Positions 9,669 through 16,994 of a DNA stretch of 61,419 nucleotides are shown piece after piece. Position 1 is the stretch's first letter; each line of letters begins with the position of its first letter. This DNA comes from an uncultured Clostridia bacterium (GTDB taxonomy: Bacteria > Bacillota > Clostridia > Christensenellales > UBA1242), in contig CANRHL010000003.1 of the NCBI GenBank assembly GCA_947630405.1, positions 1-61,419 on the forward strand, in the 5' to 3' direction. The notes beneath the pieces are model-generated. The model ran no database searches and was not told the origin of the DNA. It worked only from the letters and a program-made list of their open reading frames with translations. The translations under genes were made by a program, and so were the position numbers.

Positions 9669-10711
9669 AAAACAAAAACTTTCAAAAAATTGGAATAATT
9701 TATTTTGTTGCAATGGTGTTGATTGCAACCATTTTTATGCTTGGTTATTTTGGTGTTTTAACAAACGATATTTTAACCACATTTTTAATTCAAGTTGTTG
9801 TTATGTTTGCCGTTCCGCTTGTACTCTACACCGCTTTTGTAAGCAAAAATGTTAAAACCACTTTTGCCGATGCTGGATTTAAAAAAATAAGTTTTAAAAC
9901 GGTTTTAATTTCACTTTTATTGGGTGTTGTTCTCTATTTCATAAACTCATATGTTGCCTCCGCTTTTAGCACCATCCTTTCGCTTTTTGGATATGAAAAT
10001 TTGGCGTCTAGCACAACTGTTAAATTAAACTATGCATTTTTAATTAAAGATTTTATTTTAACCGCCGTTATGCCGGGCATTTTTGAAGAATTTTTACATC
10101 GCGGAATTTTGCTTAATGCGGGCAGGAAAGCTACCGGCAACACGCGTTATTGTTTAATTATTTCTTCCATTTTATTTGGCCTTATGCACCTTAACATCAA
10201 TCAGTTCTTTTATGCTGCGATCTTGGGTGCTTTAATGGGTTTTGTGGCAATTAAAGCGGATAGCATTTATCCAACAATAATCATACATTTTATGAATAAC
10301 TTTTTAAATAGTTATTTCCTTTATGGTGTATATTTAAATTGGCCTTTTGCTAGATTTGTAAACACGTTAAGAAATGTTCTTTTCGGCAATGCATTAGTGT
10401 TTATTTTAACCGCTTCAATTGGTGTGATTTTGTTAATTTTGTTATACTTTTATCTCGTTAAAATTATTGCAAACGAACGAGTTAAAAGAGATGTTAAAAA
10501 ACTTTTGCTGGCCTTAGAGTTAAACAATTTAACAATAGTTGAAGCGCAAGCAAAAATTGAGCAAGCCAACATAATGTTAAACGAATTGCAACAAGCAAAA
10601 ACGCTAAAAAACACATCAAAATTCAATTTTTATGATAACGTTTTTATTATCGCGTGTTATGTATTGGGCGGCCTAATAACTCTTGGCAGTTTTATTGGAG
10701 GAATAATCTAA
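9665..10711 (+). CDS. CPBP-family intramembrane glutamic protease (second of two)
   Basis: 348 residues, multi-pass. Motifs EEFLHRG, FGLMH and HFMNN repeat the CPBP catalytic set, with the preceding sequence AVMPGIFEE on the helix that carries the glutamates. A C-terminal extension (about residues 265-325) is helical and charged (KRDVKKLLLALELNN onward) and ends in a further hydrophobic segment; the first paralogue lacks it. It starts in the ATGA overlap, and its TAA shares one base with the rlmH ATG (TAATG). Function beyond membrane proteolysis is not predictable. Confidence 0.85.
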   Translation: MKNKNFQKIGIIYFVAMVLIATIFMLGYFGVLTNDILTTFLIQVVVMFAVPLVLYTAFVSKNVKTTFADAGFKKISFKTVLISLLLGVVLYFINSYVASAFSTILSLFGYENLASSTTVKLNYAFLIKDFILTAVMPGIFEEFLHRGILLNAGRKATGNTRYCLIISSILFGLMHLNINQFFYAAILGALMGFVAIKADSIYPTIIIHFMNNFLNSYFLYGVYLNWPFARFVNTLRNVLFGNALVFILTASIGVILLILLYFYLVKIIANERVKRDVKKLLLALELNNLTIVEAQAKIEQANIMLNELQQAKTLKNTSKFNFYDNVFIIACYVLGGLITLGSFIGGII

Positions 10712-11181
10712 TGATAAAAATAAATTTGGTTTGTGTTGGGGATATTAAAGAACAATATTTGCGCGATGCAATTAAAGAATATTCAAAACGCCTTAATAGA
10801 TTTTGTAAATTAAACATAATTGAAATTAAAGAAAATGTTGCCACATCTTCTAGCGAGCAGGACTGTTTGCGAGCGTTAAAAAAAGATGCAATTGAAATAA
10901 AAAAACATTTATCGAATTATAACATCTGTTTAGATATTGAAGGCAAAGAATTTTCAAGCCCAGAATTTGCAAAAAAAATTCAATCGCTAACTCTTAAAAC
11001 AGGCGAACTAACTTTTATTATTGGCGCATCTAACGGGCTAGATGGCGAATTAAAAAAAGAGTGTGATGAGCGTCTTTCTTTTTCTAAAATGACCTTTCCA
11101 CATCAATTGATGCGCGTTATATTTTTGGAGCAATTGTATCGCGCTTTTACAATTTTAAACAACATTGCATATCACAAATAA
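10711..11181 (+). CDS. rlmH: 23S rRNA pseudouridine-1915 N3-methyltransferase RlmH
   Basis: 156 residues, the usual length. RlmH is a SPOUT-class SAM-dependent methyltransferase acting on helix 69 of 23S rRNA in assembled 70S ribosomes. Seen here: the SAM-knot segment TFIIGASNGL and the conserved end MRVIFLEQLYRAFTI...YHK, where the final YHK is diagnostic. I choose ATG 10711 rather than the longer frame at 10654, because GGAGG lies at 10697-10701 and the upstream part is out-of-frame CPBP sequence. Core gene, probably on the CPBP transcript. Confidence 0.93.
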   Translation: MIKINLVCVGDIKEQYLRDAIKEYSKRLNRFCKLNIIEIKENVATSSSEQDCLRALKKDAIEIKKHLSNYNICLDIEGKEFSSPEFAKKIQSLTLKTGELTFIIGASNGLDGELKKECDERLSFSKMTFPHQLMRVIFLEQLYRAFTILNNIAYHK

Positions 11182-11251
11182 TTAACAAAAAATTTAATCC
11201 CTTCATAATAAATTTTAGTTAGTGTGTGCTAACAATTTATTTGGGGGTTTT

Positions 11252-12247
11252 ATGACTTATCAAGAATTGATTGGGCGAATTGTGTCCTTACAAGATATAG
11301 GGCTTGAACTTTTTAATGCGGGCAAATCTGTTTTAGGCAAAAACATTTTGGCAACTCATGTTGGCGATTATTCCGGCACGCAAATTTTAATTCAGGGTGG
11401 CATCCACGCGCGCGAATATATAAGTTCGCTTCTTATGGTTGAGCAGGCAAAAAATTTGTTTTTAAACAATTCCGTTCACGGCGGCGGCATCTATTTTGTG
11501 TTTTTAACTAATCCAGATGGCGCGGAAATTGTGCTTGACGGCATAAACGCAGTTTCATGCGATATAACACGGCAATATCTTATTCTTGCCAACAACGGCA
11601 GCACCGATTTTTCACAATATAAGGCCAACATAAATTTGGTGGATTTAAACACCAATTTTAACGCCGATTGGGGCGGCGGCAGCCAAAATGTTTTCTGCCC
11701 GGCAACCGAGGATTTTGTTGGCTTTTACCCGGAAAGTGAACGCGAAGTGCAATCACTTATTAATTTCACGCTTAAAACCAAGCCTTTGCTTACAATTTCT
11801 TATCATAGCAAGGGCAATGTTATATATTATGGTTTTGAAAATCAATCTAGCGAAAATGTAGCGCGCGACCAAGCGATTGGCGAAAGTTTAAGCGGGGCTA
11901 CCGGTTATCCGCTCATTTTCACAGAAAATTCAACGGGCGGCTATAAGGATTGGTGCATAAACTCGCTAAAAATTCCCGCCTACACAATTGAAGTTGGCGA
12001 TGCAAATCTTCCCCACCCAATTGGAGAAGAAAATTTGCCTGAAATTTATGAAAGGAACAAAGATGTGCCGCTAATTGCGTTAGAAAAAGCAAAAGAATTT
12101 AGCCAAGCGATTGACTTTTCTAGCCCAATTGTGCAAAATAAAAATAATGAAAACGTTAAATCCCATGCAAAAGGCTACCATGTTAGGATGCAAAGCCTTA
12201 TCGAAAGGCGAAATTCCCGTTGGTGCGGTGATAGTAAAAGAAGGTAA
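11252..12247 (+). CDS. M14-family zinc carboxypeptidase
   Basis: 331 residues from ATG 11252 (GGGGG at 11243-11247; the GTG at 11222 has no such site). Zinc ligands of the M14 fold are visible: HAREY near residues 51-55 (HxxE), the third ligand His in SYHSKG near 184, and the catalytic Glu in YTIEVG near 246. NTNFNADWG supplies the substrate-arm Asn region. No signal peptide is seen, so cytoplasmic action on peptides or muropeptide-derived peptides is likely, as for LdcB/Mpl-like M14 enzymes (inference). The last 33 residues run in another frame over tadA and look unconserved, as if an earlier stop codon was lost. Confidence 0.8.
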   Translation: MTYQELIGRIVSLQDIGLELFNAGKSVLGKNILATHVGDYSGTQILIQGGIHAREYISSLLMVEQAKNLFLNNSVHGGGIYFVFLTNPDGAEIVLDGINAVSCDITRQYLILANNGSTDFSQYKANINLVDLNTNFNADWGGGSQNVFCPATEDFVGFYPESEREVQSLINFTLKTKPLLTISYHSKGNVIYYGFENQSSENVARDQAIGESLSGATGYPLIFTENSTGGYKDWCINSLKIPAYTIEVGDANLPHPIGEENLPEIYERNKDVPLIALEKAKEFSQAIDFSSPIVQNKNNENVKSHAKGYHVRMQSLIERRNSRWCGDSKRR

Positions 12248-12602
12248 GATAATTTCTTACGCTTTCAACACGCGTGAAAAAGATAAAATTGCCACGCACC
12301 ACGCCGAAATTAAGGCAATTGAAAAGGCTAATAAAAAATTAAAATCTTGGCGGCTTGAAAACTGCGATATGTATGTAACTTTAGAGCCATGCCCAATGTG
12401 TGCGGGCGCAATTGTAAATGCGCGAATAAAAAATGTTTTTTATGCCGTTAAAGACGAAACAAACGGCGGAATCACGCGCTTTAACATTTTAAACAAAACC
12501 ATGAACCACACTTCAAACGCAACTCAGTTGCTCGAATTTGAAAAAGAAAACAGTGAAATGATAAAAAATTTTTTTAAAATGGCAAGAAAAAAGCACAAAT
12601 AA
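12147..12602 (+). CDS. tadA: tRNA-specific adenosine deaminase TadA
   Basis: 151 residues. TadA converts A34 to inosine in tRNA-Arg(ACG). The zinc/catalytic site is complete: HAE in HHAEIKAI and PCPMCAGAI. GEIPVGAVIV near the start is the usual beginning of the domain and favours ATG 12147 over the TTG at 12111. There is no clear Shine-Dalgarno; the start lies 101 nt inside the carboxypeptidase gene, so translation may be coupled. Ends in NFFKMARKKHK, where the stop codon is part of the terminator stem. Confidence 0.93.
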   Translation: MKTLNPMQKATMLGCKALSKGEIPVGAVIVKEGKIISYAFNTREKDKIATHHAEIKAIEKANKKLKSWRLENCDMYVTLEPCPMCAGAIVNARIKNVFYAVKDETNGGITRFNILNKTMNHTSNATQLLEFEKENSEMIKNFFKMARKKHK

Positions 12603-12613
12603 GTGCTTTTTTA
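12589..12613 (+). terminator. Intrinsic terminator spanning the tadA stop
   Basis: AAAAGCAC, a short loop, GTGCTTTT, then a T-run. The stem includes the tadA stop and also the last codons of the convergent HU gene, so it may serve both strands. Confidence 0.75.
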
Positions 12614-12883
12614 TTTAATTATTTGCTTTAAACTATCGCTTGCCCTAAAAGTTGGAGTCTTTCTTGCTTCAACAATCGTGGTTTTTTTGGTTATAAAACT
12701 ATACATCGGCTTCGATTTAATTTCACTAACCTTAAATTTGCCAAAGTTAGATAGCGTAACACTATCCCCACGTTTTAGTGCATCCTTAATTACATCAATA
12801 AAGGCATCAAGGCACAATCTGCACTCTTTTTTTGTTAAGCCAGATTTTGTTTTAACAACATCTACAAATTCGTTTTTATTCAT
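12611..12883 (-). CDS. HU-family nucleoid protein with an atypical DNA-binding arm
   Basis: 90 residues from ATG 12883 (GGGGGA just upstream; a longer GTG start at 12910 is less likely). The helical dimer body is standard: MNKNEFVDVVKTKSGLTKK, then DSVTLSNFGKFKV and the end RKTPTFRASDSLKQIIK. HU dimers bend and compact DNA. The arm has normal length, but GRNP is replaced by YSF-I: at the position of the proline that wedges into DNA there is Phe. Either binding is altered or a second canonical HU exists elsewhere in the genome. Convergent with tadA. Confidence 0.88.
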   Translation of the reverse strand: MNKNEFVDVVKTKSGLTKKECRLCLDAFIDVIKDALKRGDSVTLSNFGKFKVSEIKSKPMYSFITKKTTIVEARKTPTFRASDSLKQIIK

Positions 12884-12940
12884 ATTATCCCCCAATAAGA
12901 TATTGACCAAACAAACGAGATTTAAACTTTAAATTGAAAT

Positions 12941-14425
12941 TTATCCTTTTAATTTTAATTCGCTTCTAGTAAAAGTTTTTGTAATGGCAAGTGTTGTTAA
13001 GTAAACACTGCCGCCCACCAAAACGCCAATAATAGTGTTCACAATTCCGCCACCAAACATAAACACAATTATAATAGATAACAGCATCACGGCGCACGAA
13101 AGAATTAATTTTGCAAAAAATTTATAGTTAATTTTGAATTTAAAATGCTTTTTAATTTCAAGATGATTTAATGTAAACGCACTAACATAACACATTGTGT
13201 TGGCAATCGACAAAGCGAAGATGTTAATTTTTGCACTCGGCAAAAACAATATTTCTAAAACAAATTTAATAATAACGGCAATGCTTAAATTTCGTATTGC
13301 CACAAATCGCTCTTCAATTGCCTGCAAACAACTTGAATAAATTTGATTTATTGAAAAGAAAACAATTCCAAGGCTGGAAAAGGCTAAAAGCCGGCTTGCA
13401 ATATTTAGGCCGTCATAGCCATAGCCGTTTAACCGCGCGCCATATAAAACTGAAATTAACCTTTGCGGAAATAAACTAAACAACAACACGCATGGCACAG
13501 TTATAATTAAAATTATGCGAACTGCAAGCGAAATTTTATTTTCCTTATTTTCGCTATAAATTAAATTTGGCAAAATTACACTTGCAATTGCAAAAGAAAA
13601 TATTGACGGCAACCCAACAATGCTGGAAACTGCCCCGCTTTCAAGCCCGTATAAAAATATTGAAATTGGTTTTGAAAAACTAAAACTTAACAAATTTACA
13701 ACCAGCAAACTATCAATGAAATTCGATATTGGCATAATAATGTTTGTTAGGGTTATTGGCAGCACGTCTTTTAAAATGTCTTTTAACAAAACGGGCGAAT
13801 TTGTTTCCACCCTTTCGCGCTTTTTAAAGAATATTAGCAACACAATAACCGATACAATTTCGCTAACCACAATGCTAAGCATTGCCCCCACAATTGACGC
13901 AATTAAACTAACTTTTAATAGGCTGATTGTAAGCACCAAACCCAGCACAAGTTTTGTAAACTGCTCTAGTATGTTCGATAGCGCGCTTGGCGTAAAATAA
14001 TGTTTGCCTTGAAAATATCCCCTAAACACGCTGCACGCACTCACAATGATTATTGTTGGCGCTAAAATTAAATAGCAAACAGTAATTCTTTCATCACCTT
14101 GCAATTTTGCCATGCTGCTCGAAAACAACATCAAAATTAAAGTTAGCGAAAGTGAAATTATGCTTGTGAACAACAAACATTTTTTTATAACGCTTTTATC
14201 CCCGCCCTTCGATTTTGCAACAACCTTTGAAATGGCAAGTGGCAGGCCGCTTGTTGCCAGCACCACGCAAAGCGAATAGAACGGAAAAATAAGTTGGTAA
14301 AGGCCAATCCCCTCACCACCCAAAATGCGCGTTAGTGCAATGCGGTAAACCGAACTAAAAATCTTGGCTAAAATTCCGCCAATCGATAGCACCAATGCCC
14401 CGCTAAAAAGACTGTTGCGTTTCAT
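12941..14425 (-). CDS. SpoVB/MurJ-type lipid flippase (MOP superfamily)
   Basis: 494 residues with about 14 membrane helices. It has the SpoVB/MurJ signature: GGEGIGLYQLIFPFY, the stretch FRGYFQGKHYFTPSALSN followed by LEQFTK, and the Arg/Lys-rich first cytoplasmic loop. Members flip lipid-linked peptidoglycan or polysaccharide precursors; SpoVB serves spore cortex synthesis in the mother cell. With yabPQ and spoVT in the window, SpoVB is the preferred reading, but a vegetative MurJ paralogue cannot be excluded. No Shine-Dalgarno is visible before ATG 14425. Confidence 0.8.
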   Translation of the reverse strand: MKRNSLFSGALVLSIGGILAKIFSSVYRIALTRILGGEGIGLYQLIFPFYSLCVVLATSGLPLAISKVVAKSKGGDKSVIKKCLLFTSIISLSLTLILMLFSSSMAKLQGDERITVCYLILAPTIIIVSACSVFRGYFQGKHYFTPSALSNILEQFTKLVLGLVLTISLLKVSLIASIVGAMLSIVVSEIVSVIVLLIFFKKRERVETNSPVLLKDILKDVLPITLTNIIMPISNFIDSLLVVNLLSFSFSKPISIFLYGLESGAVSSIVGLPSIFSFAIASVILPNLIYSENKENKISLAVRIILIITVPCVLLFSLFPQRLISVLYGARLNGYGYDGLNIASRLLAFSSLGIVFFSINQIYSSCLQAIEERFVAIRNLSIAVIIKFVLEILFLPSAKINIFALSIANTMCYVSAFTLNHLEIKKHFKFKINYKFFAKLILSCAVMLLSIIIVFMFGGGIVNTIIGVLVGGSVYLTTLAITKTFTRSELKLKG

Positions 14426-14473
14426 AACACTATTTTTTGTTAAATGTTAAAAATTATAAATTAAAAACAAAAA

Positions 14474-14493
14474 AACTCTCTAAATTGAGAGTT
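14474..14493. repeat. Inverted repeat between divergent spoVB-like and dus genes
   Basis: AACTCTC, a 6-nt loop TAAATT, GAGAGTT. It sits between two divergent genes, so it is not an obvious gene-end terminator. An operator or an early-transcript hairpin is possible. I see no T-run that would decide. Confidence 0.35.
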
Positions 14494-14525
14494 ATTCTCT
14501 GTGTTGATTATTTGCTCTCTTTTAA

Positions 14526-14554
14526 TTGTAAAATTTATTTAAATTTGTTATACT
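14526..14554 (+). promoter_or_regulatory. Promoter of dus, start site on the ATG
   Basis: TTGTAA (14526-14531), 17-nt spacer, TATACT (14549-14554), then six bases to ATG 14561. Predicts a leaderless dus mRNA. Confidence 0.7.
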
Positions 14555-14560
14555 TTTTTT

Positions 14561-15466
14561 ATGAAAAAACAAAAATTTATTTACGCCCTTGCCCCAATGG
14601 CGGGAGTAACCGACTTTGCTTTTAGAAAAATTTGTGCCGACTTTGGTGCCGATATGGTGGTTACCGAAATGATTAGCGCAAAGGCAATGGAAAATAATAG
14701 TGAACGAACTTTAAAACTTTTTCGTGAAGAAAGCAACGCAATTCGCGTCTGCCAACTTTTTGGGCATGAAATTTCTTCGCTTGAAAAGGTTTTAAAAAAT
14801 AAAATATTTAATAATTTTGATTATATTGATTTTAATTGCGGCTGCCCTGCCCCTAAAATTGTTAAAAATGGCGATGGCAGTGCAATGATGCGCGACATTG
14901 AAAAAGCGCGTGAAGTTATTTCTGCTTTGGTTAAGGCTAGCCCTAAGCCCGTTTCGGTTAAATTTAGGCTTGGAATTGGTGGAAATGAAAACTATGTTGA
15001 ATTTGGCAAAATGTGTGAAGAATGCGGCGTTAGTTTTTTAACCTTGCATGCGCGGACGCGTGAGCAAGGCTATTCGGGCGAAGTGGATAAGACCGCATAT
15101 AAAAATTTAATTAATGCAGTAAAAATCCCCGTGTTTTGGAGCGGAGATATTAAAACAAAAGAAGATGTGGATTACGCAAAATCAATTGGCTGCGCTGGTG
15201 TTATGATTGGCAGAAACGCGCTTGGCAATCCCGAGATATTTTCCACTTTAAAAGGTAAACCTGCACCATATTCAAAAAAACAAGCCATAATTAATCACTT
15301 AAATATGCTAAAAACATATTTTAAAACAGAACGCACGCTTGTTGCCTATTTTAAAAAGCATCTTATGTGGTATGTGCGCTCGTCAAAAAACGCAACCTTA
15401 ACAAAACTTAAAATTTTAGAATTTACAACCCTAAAACAAATTGAAAATTTAATTGACAATTTATAA
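14561..15466 (+). CDS. dus: tRNA-dihydrouridine synthase (DusB type)
   Basis: 301 residues, an FMN-dependent TIM barrel that reduces uridine to dihydrouridine in the tRNA D-loop. Landmarks: APMAGVTDFAFR near the start, the catalytic-Cys motif DFNCGCPAPKIVKNGDGSAM, the phosphate-binding end of the barrel (WSGDIKTKEDVDYA, GVMIGRNALGNP) and a C-terminal helical tRNA-binding region. Slightly shorter than B. subtilis DusB. No Shine-Dalgarno: the ATG coincides with the predicted transcription start. Single gene, ended by a strong terminator. Confidence 0.92.
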   Translation: MKKQKFIYALAPMAGVTDFAFRKICADFGADMVVTEMISAKAMENNSERTLKLFREESNAIRVCQLFGHEISSLEKVLKNKIFNNFDYIDFNCGCPAPKIVKNGDGSAMMRDIEKAREVISALVKASPKPVSVKFRLGIGGNENYVEFGKMCEECGVSFLTLHARTREQGYSGEVDKTAYKNLINAVKIPVFWSGDIKTKEDVDYAKSIGCAGVMIGRNALGNPEIFSTLKGKPAPYSKKQAIINHLNMLKTYFKTERTLVAYFKKHLMWYVRSSKNATLTKLKILEFTTLKQIENLIDNL

Positions 15467-15491
15467 AAAGAGAGCCTTACACTCTCTTTTT
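15465..15491 (+). terminator. Terminator after dus
   Basis: AAAAAGAGAG, 7-nt loop, CTCTCTTTTT. It directly follows the dus stop and can also serve the convergent lactate dehydrogenase gene. Confidence 0.8.
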
Positions 15492-15499
15492 GCTTACCT

Positions 15500-16423
15500 T
15501 TATAAATTTATCTTTTTAATAATGTCTTTTATTGTTTTAACTGAATAATTAAATTCTTTTTTTTCTTCCTCTGAAAGCGGAAATTTAAAAATTTCTCTAA
15601 CGCCTTCACGCGAAATAATTGCCGGTTGGCCAATGCTTACGCCCAACTTTTCATCATAAGTTGAAATTGGAAAAATTGAATTGCTATCTTCAAAAATTGC
15701 ATCGGTAATATTTTTTAGGCACATGCCAATGCCGTAAGCCGTGTTGCCCTTTTTCTCAATAATTTCATATGCGCTATTTCTAACGTCTTTTAAAATTTTC
15801 TGCTTTTTTGACTTGGTTAAATATTTGTTAATAGGCGTTAGGCCAATTGTTGCATGCTCCCAAGGTATCATTTCGCTATCGCCATGCTCACCAATAACAT
15901 ATGCGTGCACATTTTTGTAATTAACATGCACCTCCTCGCCAACCAAATGCCTTAACCGTGCCGTATCAAGTGTGGTGCCGCTGCCAATAACGCGCTCTTT
16001 TGGAAAGCCAGAAAGTTTCATGGCAACATAGGTCATAATATCTAGCGGATTGGTGGCAATTAAATAAATGCCCTTAAATTTAGTTTTGTTAAGTTCGCTA
16101 AAAATGGATTTAAAAATGGCGATGCTGCTATCAATATAATCCATCCTGCTTTTGATGTTTGCTGGGCTTATGCCCGCGCAAATACAAACGACATCCGCAT
16201 CGTTACACTCGCTATAGCCGCCACTTCTAACAACAATTTTGCGCTTAGAACAACTCGCGGCATGCATAAGGTCAAGGGCTTCGCCTTCCGCCTTTTTTGT
16301 ATTTCTATCCACAAGCACCAATTCGTGCACATTGCTTGCGCCGCTTACAATTGAAAATGCGTAACTCATGCCCACATTTCCGCATCCAACAAGCACAACT
16401 TTATTCATTTCAAAATTTTTCAT
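15500..16423 (-). CDS. ldh: L-lactate dehydrogenase
   Basis: 307 residues. Converts pyruvate and NADH to L-lactate, regenerating NAD in fermentation. The Rossmann motif VGCGNVGMSYA, substrate Arg in DTARLRH (with GSGTTL before it) and the catalytic His in IGEHGDSEMIPW are all present; GEHG with SGTTLDTARLR favours lactate over malate dehydrogenase. Pairs metabolically with the phosphoketolase nearby (heterolactic-type carbon flow, inference). I start at ATG 16423, which lies 6 nt after a TATAAT; the frame's upstream extension lies in the promoter, and ATG 16408 has no Shine-Dalgarno. Confidence 0.92.
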   Translation of the reverse strand: MKNFEMNKVVLVGCGNVGMSYAFSIVSGASNVHELVLVDRNTKKAEGEALDLMHAASCSKRKIVVRSGGYSECNDADVVCICAGISPANIKSRMDYIDSSIAIFKSIFSELNKTKFKGIYLIATNPLDIMTYVAMKLSGFPKERVIGSGTTLDTARLRHLVGEEVHVNYKNVHAYVIGEHGDSEMIPWEHATIGLTPINKYLTKSKKQKILKDVRNSAYEIIEKKGNTAYGIGMCLKNITDAIFEDSNSIFPISTYDEKLGVSIGQPAIISREGVREIFKFPLSEEEKKEFNYSVKTIKDIIKKINL

Positions 16424-16429
16424 ATAATT

Positions 16430-16435
16430 ATTATA
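16430..16435 (-). promoter_or_regulatory. -10 box of ldh, start site on the ATG
   Basis: Minus-strand TATAAT exactly six bases before ATG 16423. The -35 is poor. Another candidate leaderless start. Confidence 0.5.
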
Positions 16436-16470
16436 TATCAAATAAAAATAAAATAAAAACAATTTTTAAG

Positions 16471-16498
16471 TTGACAAGTTAAAATTTTTTATTATAAT
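16471..16498 (+). promoter_or_regulatory. Promoter of the 145-aa hypothetical gene
   Basis: TTGACA (16471-16476), 16-nt spacer, TATAAT (16493-16498). The transcript would start near 16505, just before AGAAGGTG and ATG 16516. Confidence 0.75.
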
Positions 16499-16515
16499 AA
16501 TCCTAGAAGGTGAAA

Positions 16516-16953
16516 ATGAAACTAAAAAATTTATTTAGAAAAAAAATTGAGCCAAATTATTTCCTTTACACCAGCACCTATTCAAAAGATTTTAGAGATT
16601 TCGGCTTATACTATAGTGAAGAGTATCGAAAATCCGCGCACGCAACAATAAACAAACTTTATAATAGTTATAAACTGAATAATAACAAAACTTATTTAGA
16701 AGCCGAATTTGATAACTTTACCGTGCATTGCTTTTTGTTAAAAGATAAACGAAAAGATGCTGTTGGTCGAGTAATATATTCTTTTTTTGGTGTAATTGTA
16801 GATAAAAAAGATAGCTCTTTTGATATTGAAGAGTTAAAAAGAAAAATTAGTGAAACAAAACTAAGCTTAACAAATAATGTGTTCGATTTTGCTAAAACTT
16901 TTCCAATTATTTGGCGTAACGACCTAAACGAAGTGTGCTTCCATGAAGTTTAA
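16516..16953 (+). CDS. Hypothetical protein, 145 aa
   Basis: I do not recognise it. It is a soluble protein with a basic N-terminus (MKLKNLFRKK), many Tyr/Lys residues and a strand-rich middle (LEAEFDNFTVHCFLL, GRVIYSFFGVIVDKK). No signal peptide, membrane helix or catalytic motif is visible. The start at 16516 is chosen because AGAAGGTG precedes it; a GTG at 16510 lies inside that site. It is a single gene with its own strong promoter and terminator, which supports expression. Confidence 0.75.
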   Translation: MKLKNLFRKKIEPNYFLYTSTYSKDFRDFGLYYSEEYRKSAHATINKLYNSYKLNNNKTYLEAEFDNFTVHCFLLKDKRKDAVGRVIYSFFGVIVDKKDSSFDIEELKRKISETKLSLTNNVFDFAKTFPIIWRNDLNEVCFHEV

Positions 16954-16965
16954 AATTATGCACTA

Positions 16966-16994
16966 AAAAAACACCGTTTTGTGCGGTGTTTTTT
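16966..16994. terminator. Bidirectional terminator between hypothetical gene and xfp
   Basis: AAAAAACACCG, loop TTTTGTG, CGGTGTTTTTT. A-run and T-run flank both arms, so it works for the convergent genes on each side. Confidence 0.8.
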
